DNA of 19,995 nucleotides from CAZQBY01 sp964592405 [NCBI: uncultured archaeon] (lineage in GTDB: Archaea; Altiarchaeota; Altiarchaeia; JAFGQM01), in NCBI GenBank assembly GCA_964592405.1, contig CAZQBY010000011.1, positions 1 through 19,995 of the forward strand, written 5' to 3'. Below the pieces are notes generated by a model, which worked only from the letters and a program-made list of their open reading frames with translations, was not told where the DNA came from and searched no databases. Shown here piece after piece: positions 1-9,000 of the stretch. The stretch's first letter is position 1; every line of letters begins with the position of its first letter. A program made the position numbers and the translations under genes.

Positions 1-3000
1 AGGTCACGGTCGTGGACTTCTCCGTCGTGCCGTTGCCAGGGGAGTTAAGGGTCACATTTGGGAAGTTATCTGGAACATAGCTCACGTTCCACCAGGCGTT
101 GGTCGTGTTGGCGTGGTTTGCTGAAGAGTCCTCGCAGGTAGCGTTTATGGTGGAATAGTTGCCATTAGGCATATTAGTGAAGTTCCACGAGATATACGTA
201 CCTACAGTGGAGTTGGGGTAGGCCGTGCCGTTGAAGTAGAGGGTACAGTTGACATCCTCGCTAGCCGTTATGTTTATGGTGGTGGAGTTGAAGGCAGTGG
301 TCGAGTTGTGGCCGTTGGCGTAGGTCCAGTTCCACTCTAGCTCCGGGGCTGTTGTATCTCCCTCCCCGATGGTGTAGTTAGACCACGCGCTGACCTTGAA
401 GATGACCGTGGCCGCGTCCAGGGAGGTATAGGCGTGGCAGCTTGGGGTGGTCTGGTCGTTGCAAACCTCGCCGTTTCTCAGGATGACCGGGTTGCTGAAG
501 CCCCACTCGTCGATTTCGTAGAGAGTGATGTTGGCCGTGGAGTTTATCCCGTCCCAGGGCGAGGTGAAGGCGGGGGCGAGGTAGGCGGTGTTGTTGCCGA
601 TGATTATGTTGTGCTTGGTGGCGTCACTCTCGCCGAAGGTCAGGTCGCCCTTGGTGGAGAGGTTCTGGCGGAAGCTTGAGCTGGTCCAGTTGATGATTCC
701 ATGGCTATTCTGGTAGTGGAAGTAGTTGGTGTATCCGACTCCGCTGGAGTCGTTTATCTCTGTGTTGTAGGCGTTCTGGAAGGTGTTGTTCCAGAAGGTG
801 TTGGTGCCAGAACTGACAATGTAAAGCGAGTAGTTGCCGCCCGTAACGGTGTTGTCCCAGAAGCGGTTGGAATCCGCGCCTGATTCGAGGTAGATGCCCG
901 CCGATTTTGCGTTCGGGGCGGTTGCGTTGATTGTGCATGCAGAAACATTGGTTGAGTCCGCGCCATACAGATAGATTCCATAGCTTCGGAAATAGGATGT
1001 GGACGACGCTGAGGTGATGTTCATTGTCTCATTTTGGATGGTGTTGGAGTTCATGGACGTGCCGGAATTATCCAGATAGACTCCATAGGCGAATGAGCTT
1101 GCGTTCAAGTCAAAAGTGTTGTCACGGATGGTGTTGGAATCCGACGTGCCCTCATTACTCAGATAGACTCCATTGGTGGATAATGCGTTCAAGTCAAAAG
1201 TGTTGTCCCGGATGGTGTTGGAGCTCATGGACGTGCCCCCATTAGTCAGATAGACTCCGTAGGCGGTTGAGCTTGCGTTCAAGTCAAAAGTGTTGTCCCG
1301 GATGGTGTTGGAGCTCATGGACGTGCCGGAATTATCCAGATAGACTCCGTAGATCTCTGAGCTTGCGTTCAAGTCAAAAGTGTTGTCCCGGATGGTGTTG
1401 TAATCCGACGTGCCGGAATTCCACAAAAAGACTCCATAGGCAATATAGTTTCCAGAGTTTATTGCGAGGGTGTTGTTCGTGATGTTGTTGCTTCCTGCTG
1501 TCTTCCCTGAATTGACGTAGACATAGATTGCATAAGAGTATGATGAGCCTCCTGTTGCATTCCACTCGATGGTGTTGTTCTTGATATCCACTGAGTCGGA
1601 GTCTGTCATGTGTATGGCATAGGTTGTGTCGCTGTGCTGCGTCTTCAGGTCGTTGTCATCTATGGTTGAAGAGTTGGTGTTGGTGAAGCGTATGCCGTAG
1701 TTGCTGTTGTTCCAGAGCGTGTTGTTGGATATCGTTATGTTGACGACTGCCTTCGCGGCTATGCCTATGGTGTTGTTGTTTATGGTTGAGTTGATGACTG
1801 TGACGTTGTCCGCTGTTATGTTGACCCCGCAGTAGGGATCATCCACTGTGATGTTCTGTACTGTCACATTGGAGGCGGAAATTTTGACAGCCGAGGAGAC
1901 AAAGTCCTCTATGTAGCAGTTCTTGATGGTGACATTGCTCGTAGTTGAGTTTATGGCTATCTCCGCCACAGCACCGCCATCTATGTGATGGCTGCTACAG
2001 TCAAAGACCACATTGTCCGCTGTGATGTTGAAGCAGGTGTGGTCGGTTGTTATGTCCGAGGATAGTGTATAGGTCCAGCCCGAATGGCTTAGCTCTGTGC
2101 ATGCTGAAATCTCGCCAACGGCTATTCTTATCCACGCATTTGTGGTATTGGCGTTGTTTCCGCTCTCATCATCGCAGGTTGCGTTGATTGGCGTGTAGTT
2201 GCCGTTGGAGAGCCCCTTCCTCCACCAGCATATCTGCGTGCCTGTGGTTGTGTTGACATACCTCGTGCCAGCGAAGATGAGGGTGCAGTTCACTACCTCA
2301 TTGGAGTCCACGCATATCTTGGTCTTGTTCGTTTGGGTCAGCGTGGAGTTGATGTCTGCCCAGTTCCATGTGAGAATCGGTGGGGTGGTGTCAGGACCTG
2401 TATGGGTAATATTATTGCCTTCTGTTCCGGGCTCGACAGTGAGGTTATAGATTGTGACATTGTAGACGCTGCCATCCTGCACATAGGTGAAGCAGGTCTG
2501 CGTTACAGGTCCGCTGCACTGGAGTATTTCCTCCACATTGAAGTGGCCATCATGGGAGATGAAGTTGAAGCTGTAAGGTTCAAAACTCATGTTGAACTTG
2601 GTTGTATTCAGTGTTATATTGCTGGCAGCCAGACTGTCTATCATCATCGTCAAATCACTGCCGTCATCGAAGGAAGAACTGGAGTTGAAGTAGATGTCAA
2701 CAGATGAGTCAATCAGGTGGCCTGCCTCATCATAGAGGTAGGTGATGTTGTCGGTTCCGGAGGGACGCTCTTCCTCCAGCACAAAGGTGCCGTTTAAGAT
2801 GTAAACCTCCTCCATCGGGCCTATTGTAACATTGCCGAAGTCGTCCGTGAAAAGGGTCAGCGTGGAGGTGTTCGCGTTCCAGGCGTGGGTGAAGTTTCTT
2901 CTCAGGTGGACAGTGGCGTTGAAGGTATGGTTAGTGAAGACATTATAGAGCTGCATGTAGGAATCCCTGTCAAAGAGCATGAGCTCGCTCTGTTCCACAC

Positions 3001-6000
3001 GGCTGCCGTTTACCAGAGTACCTATCTGGGCGACCGAAAGCAGGTTGGCCACCAGGGTCTGGCCACTGTCCTGATCATACCACAGATCCGTGTAGGCATT
3101 ATATTCTGAAGACAAGCTGGATGTCCTTGTCCTGTTTATGCGCAGGTCATCTATGTAGAAGGTGTGCGCCCCGTTCCCGAAGTCACTGCCGTCTATTGAG
3201 AAGTTGACTGTTTGTATATTGCTCCTTGAAAGACCGCTTATGTCTATCTCCACCAGACTCCAGCCGCTCGAAAGCTGGGAGGAGAAGTCATATTTATCCA
3301 GCACCCAAGAGCCGCTGTTCTTTAGGGAGATGTAATAGTTGGGTGCTGTCTCGGTCGTGTAGAACCAGAAGGTAAGGTCAGTAAACTGGTCCCAATCGGC
3401 AAAGGCGTTTTCACCAGAACCGCTAACAGGCCGGGATATGTACTTGAGATTATTGTCCGAGCCGCTCTGTGTGAAGGTCCACTGGAGAGACTTCATGTCG
3501 CGCTTCTTCTGCGTCTCGCTGAAGCCAACACTCTGCGTGCCGTCGCTTGCTGTCCATGTGACATTATTGTTCTCAAAGTAGTCGATAACACGCACGCTGT
3601 CATTGCGGGCATTGCTCCTCAGTATGTGCCAGAGGAGTTGCTTTGAAACATTCAGATAGAGTTCATTGCCTGTATGTTTGTATGCGTTGATAACGGCGGT
3701 GAGTGTCCAGGGAATCATATTGTAGTCAGCAAAGACTCCGGAGTCGCCGTTGGTGACAGGTATGCTTGGGCTCTCCCAGTCGTGGCTCATCCTCGAGAGA
3801 CCTCCGGTCATCCAGTAATACTCATCAGGGAACTTGTCCATGAACACACCGGAGTAGATGACGTGGTCCATAATATCATTCCCCCATTCTTTGTAGGTCT
3901 TGTTTCCTGTTATGTCATAGAGCAGATAGAGGGTATTGGCGGTATAAGACTGGGTGTTGAAGGTGACAACCTTTCGCGTATCCTCCAGCATCCATACAGG
4001 TCTCTGGAAGACATAGGTATAGTTCTCCGCTACGCTCGTGGCCCTGTTGAGGTAGGACTGATTGTTTGTGAACATATATGCCTGCAGCATGGTGTTTATA
4101 CCCAGCATCTGTGCATCCCAGTTGTCAGAGTCTACATAGTTCTTGTCTGAGCCATCTGTCTGGATAAGCCACTTCCATCGGTATTTTGTCTCGTTCCACA
4201 ATCCCCCCATGCTACCGGGGGTTGTTTTTTTGTAGAGGCCCTCTATATTCCTCATTATTATCCGCCTTGCGCTTGCGTTGTGCGTGTACATATATTCAGC
4301 TATGAACCCTGCCAGCTGGTGCGGCTGGCTCCACATATAAGCTGTAACATCCTTATACCAATTTTCATCTATATTGTCATCACCTGCCTGACCGGCTACC
4401 ATCACACCCGGCCGCGTAGCGTCCTTGAAATAGCCATATCTCCAGTCACTGGCGCTGTAATCCTTTTCATTGTACCGGAGGGTCTTGTTGAGGTAGGCAT
4501 TGTGTCCCTTGGCCTTGTTGAGATAGTAGGTGTCGCCGGTCTTGTAGAACATTGCCATGAGGGACTTGGAGACAAAGACGTTGTTCCAGTCGCTTGTGTC
4601 ATTTGGCGGATCATCGTTATCATCTTCGCCTGTGTAGTAAGCGGTCTCTGCATAGCCGTCACTGTGGAAGCATGTGTCCAGAACACTCTGGTCCGTAAAG
4701 GCATCCCTGACCTCCTCATAGTGGAAGTTGCTGTAAGATATGCCATTGGAGGCAAGATAATTGCTGTAGTATGTGGATACATTGGTGTCCTCCACCACAA
4801 AGTCCAGTGATATTGTGCTCTTAGCACTCGGCGCAAGGGATGTGCTCCTGTTGAGGACATACAATGTCTGGACGAAGAGTGCTTCTTCGTCGGCCCATGG
4901 GGGATTTGGCTCCATGTTGCGATATATCTGTATTGTCCCGCCACCATAGTTGTTCGGGCCGTAGTTCTTGGCATATCCGATGTAGCTGTCGCTGTAGGCC
5001 ACCGGTTTTATGCGCCTGACATAGTTCGGACCATAGGGATTGTTGTTGCGGTTAACATCACTGAAGAAGGAGGATATGATTCTCCGGCCGGGGAAGATTA
5101 TATATCTGAGTATATCATCGGCAGAGGCCAGCTTGTTGGTTATGGTGTCCACTATGTGTATAGTAGCATTGGTGTAGAGAGTGAAGTTGGTCTGGGTTCC
5201 GATGGTAATGCCGTCCGCCCACGTGGAGCTGAAGGTCCTTTGGGGTGTGGAGAGGTTGAGGACACATCCATCATGTATTATCTGGTGCTGCTGATACAGG
5301 TTGAGAGCCACACCTCTGGGCTTTCCCCCCTGGCCCCACAACTGCTGATAGTTGTCCGACCCATAGGGCGTTGCTATCATGGTCACACCAAACAGGTAGT
5401 TGGGTGGATCAGCATTGTCGTTCAGGAGCCTCTGTTGCTGATAGTAGGGTGTATTCTCCAAGAGAACCTCGTCCCTATAGGTAAAGGTGTCTATTGAATA
5501 ACCGTTCTCACTTGATATTTTCACATCCTGATATCTGAAGGTGAGGTTGGCATAGTCATTGTAGATGGAGATTGTATCATTCACGGAATCCGTGCCACTG
5601 TTATCGCGGTCAACCCAGACTATGGTGCTTGGGAACTCAAAGTGGTTCCATTCGGTGGTATTATGATTTCCTGCAAGATCCGTAGCGTTTATGGTTATAT
5701 TATACTTTCCATAATCCATTCCGGAGAAATCAACAGTAGCGTTCCAGTAGCCGTTGTATATTGTGCCTGACCCCAACGACATGGATGTCCAGGAGGAAGC
5801 CCAGGTCGCGTTGGAGATGCGGTATTTTACCGTGGAAATGCCGGAGGTATCGGAAACAGACACGTTTACCGTCATCTGTATGCACTGGAAGCTGTTGTTC
5901 CTTGGGGAGATTATGGTTATCTGTGGGTTGTCTGTGTCAACTAGGTTGATTTTCACCCAGGCGTTGGTGGTTGTATTGGAGTTATCAGAGATGTCCTCGC

Positions 6001-9000
6001 AGGTTACGTTAATGCTCGAGTAGTTGCCGTTGGATTTTCCTGTTATGTTGTAGCAGACAACCTCCGCTACCGTCTCGTTGACATAGTCAGTGCCGTTGAA
6101 ATGAAAGGTGCAGTTTATCCTCTCCTTCGGCTGGGATGAGTTGACACATATCTTCGTCCATGTAGTCCCTATGGTCGTGTTTATCTGAGACCATTTCCAG
6201 TTTATGTTGGGCGGAGTCTTGTCATCCTCGCTCACGTTCCACCAGGCGTTGGTGGTGTTGGACTCTATTGAAACCTCTGTGTGGCAGGTGGCATTTATGG
6301 GATAGTAGTAAGCATCTGGCATATTTGTGAGGTTCCAGCAGATATTCTTGCCGGATGTGGAGTTTGGATAGGAGTGGATGACACCTGATATATTTACATG
6401 AAGAGTGCAGTTCACTGTCTTGGAGGCATTGACACAGACAGTTGTGGAGTTGTGTCCTGTGGTGTCGTTGACGTCAGTCCAGTTCCAGTCAAGGGCAGCG
6501 GGGGTGGTATCCATAACCGTCAGCGTGGAGGTGTTCTCGCCGTATATGTTGTAGGTGCTGTTGACCTTGATTGTGTAATCACCTGCGGTTGAGGGAGCAG
6601 TAAAGGTGTAGTTGTACTTTCCGTCGAAATCCGTACGGAGGTAGTATTGTTCCGAGCCTATGCTCACATCGGAAGGTGTTGAGTAGGTGTGTGTGTTGTT
6701 GGTCCACAGAGTTACATTGTCGAAGAGACACTCGGCCCATGCACAGACAAGGGCAGCTGCGCCATCTGCAAGATCAGCACTGTTGTATGTCTGCCTAGTC
6801 TGCTGGCTGTAATCTATGAACATCCGAGAGACGGTGTCATTGTTCACTGTCTTTAGACGATACCACCGGTTCAGGCTGAAGCTGTAGCCTCCCTCAAACA
6901 GTGTCTGATAACCGCTGCTGTCCTCTTTTCCGAAGGACCGGTAATCATCATTTATCATCAACATGGAGAGGAACTTGTAACTGCTGCCGTCAAAGCGTGT
7001 GTAGAACTCTGTTTTTGCATTGTATGCACTGCCGCCCCAGTCCCTCATCATAGTATCTCCCTCAAAGACATAATCCCTGAGGGATAATGTACTGGATTTG
7101 TATTTGCCCACATCCCAGCCGCCTGTGTTGCTACAGTTGTAGACCTTGTTGCCATGGTAGTCGCTTATCTTCCAAGTACCCCAGCCGCTGTCCCATGGAT
7201 CGCTGCCCACTTCATAGTTCTCAAAGTCGTCCCATACATAGGCCACCGGATCGTATCCCGGGTCTGTTGCATCCGGGTTGCCATAATAGACCCAGAAGGT
7301 CTTTTCCTGGTCAGCTGTCAGGTTCACCCGGAAGGCTATCTTGCACCAGTGGGCACCCTGCTGGGCAGAAGAGCTGTTGTCCACTGTCTGGACACGGGTC
7401 GGGATACCGTTCTCGTCAATGACACGTATCTCCTTGGTGCAGTTCTCGTCAGCCGTGAGAAGGGTCAGGTTTGAGAGATTTACAACTATGGGCTCATTCC
7501 TTCTTTCGATGCTGGTGCTCTCAGAGATGGTGAGGTTCCTTCTGTATCTCCAGTGGAGGTCCCACCAATCCGGGGAGGAGACGTTTTCATCTACAAAAGT
7601 TGTAATGAGCGCATTATCAAGATATATGCCGATGGTGTTGTTCGGGGCATAGGACCCCTTGTAGCTGACATTTCCATAAACTGTAACGCTACTTCCTGTT
7701 GCCACCGGATTCGGGTTGAGAGTTACAGGTATCTGGAGTTTGTAGCGCCAGCTCACATTCCACCAGGCGTTTGTGGTGTTGGCCTCATTGGAGTATATGC
7801 TCTGGTCGTCGCAGGTTACATTGAGCGTATAGTTGGCATTTTTCATATTCGTGAAGTTCCAGCAGATGTTTGTTCCTACAGTGCTATTGGGATAGGCCTT
7901 GACCGTTCCGGAGATGTTTATGTGCAGGGTGCAGTTCACCAGCTCGGAGGCATTGACACATACTCTGGTAGTATTGAATTCGGTAGTCGCATTGTGGCCG
8001 TTGGCATATGTCCAGTTCCAGTCCAATGCAGGGGGGGTGAGGTCTGGCTGATAACTCACATTCCACCAGGCATTGGTGGTGTTGGACTTAAGACCCACTG
8101 TATTGTTGCATGTTGCGTTTATGGTGGAGTAGTTGCCGTCCTTCATGTTTGTGAAGTTCCAGCAGATGTTTGTTCCCGTGGTGGTATTGCGGTAGGCCGT
8201 ACCGTTAAAGTGAAGGGTGCAGTTTACGAGGTCATCAGAGGACAGGCAGATGGTTGTGGAGTTGGTGGATGTGGTTGCATTCTTGCCGATCCAGTCTGTC
8301 CATGACAGCACAGGCGGGGTGGTATCCGGTTTCCACCACGCAAGAGTAGTATTGGCAGTGTTAAACTGCTGACGCACACACCATGCGTAGTAGGTGTGGT
8401 TGGAACTGGGCAGGTTGGTCTGGTTCCAGGTCGGTGAGGTGGTAAATGTTCCATTTGCCCATTCCCTGTTGTCGCTGTATCGGCGCAATGTGCAATAAGC
8501 AGCGTTGGTGGAGGTTAGCCCTATGGTTGTGGAGTTGTAGCTGGTCGTGGAGTTTTTGCCCGCCCAGGAAGTCCAGGTCAGATGCATGGTATAATTTCTG
8601 CTCACATTCCACCAGGCGTTGGTGGTGTTCGCATGATTCCCGCCGGACTCGCAGGTCGCGTTGATGCTTGAGTAGTTGCCGTTGCCCATGTTAGTAAAGT
8701 TCCAGCAGATGTTCGTCCCTGTGGTCGTGTTGACATAGCTGGTTCCATTGAAGTGGAGGGTACAGTTGACCGCCTTAGAGGCGTTCACGCAGATGGTCGT
8801 GGAGTTGAAGCTCGTGGTAGCGTTGTGTCCGTTGGCATGGGTCCAGTTCCAGTCAATGTCGACGGAGGACAGATAGCTTACCCTCATTTCCGCGTATTCG
8901 ACTCTCATGTCCTCCGAGGCCCTATTAGAGAACACGAGCCAGGTTATCCGGCCGCTCCCGTCTATGTAAGTCGAGAAGCCCGATGACAGTGTGCGGTTCA

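Noticed and set aside
1050-1435. CRISPR-like array of regularly spaced repeats
   Set aside because: The spacing is 84-90 bases, the 'spacers' are themselves similar, every unit is a multiple of three and all units are read as beta-helix coils in the giant frame. No cas gene is near.
4402-4974. A 190-codon minus-strand frame inside the giant gene
   Set aside because: It is read in a different frame from the giant gene, is made of low-complexity Thr/Arg/Met runs and has no motif; it is a shadow.
7553-8305. A 250-codon plus-strand frame, and a similar 229-codon one at 9359-10048
   Set aside because: They lie wholly opposite the giant minus-strand gene, whose frame is continuous and shows recognisable domains. 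Their sequence is the complement of Asn/Thr-rich repeats and has no domain of its own.
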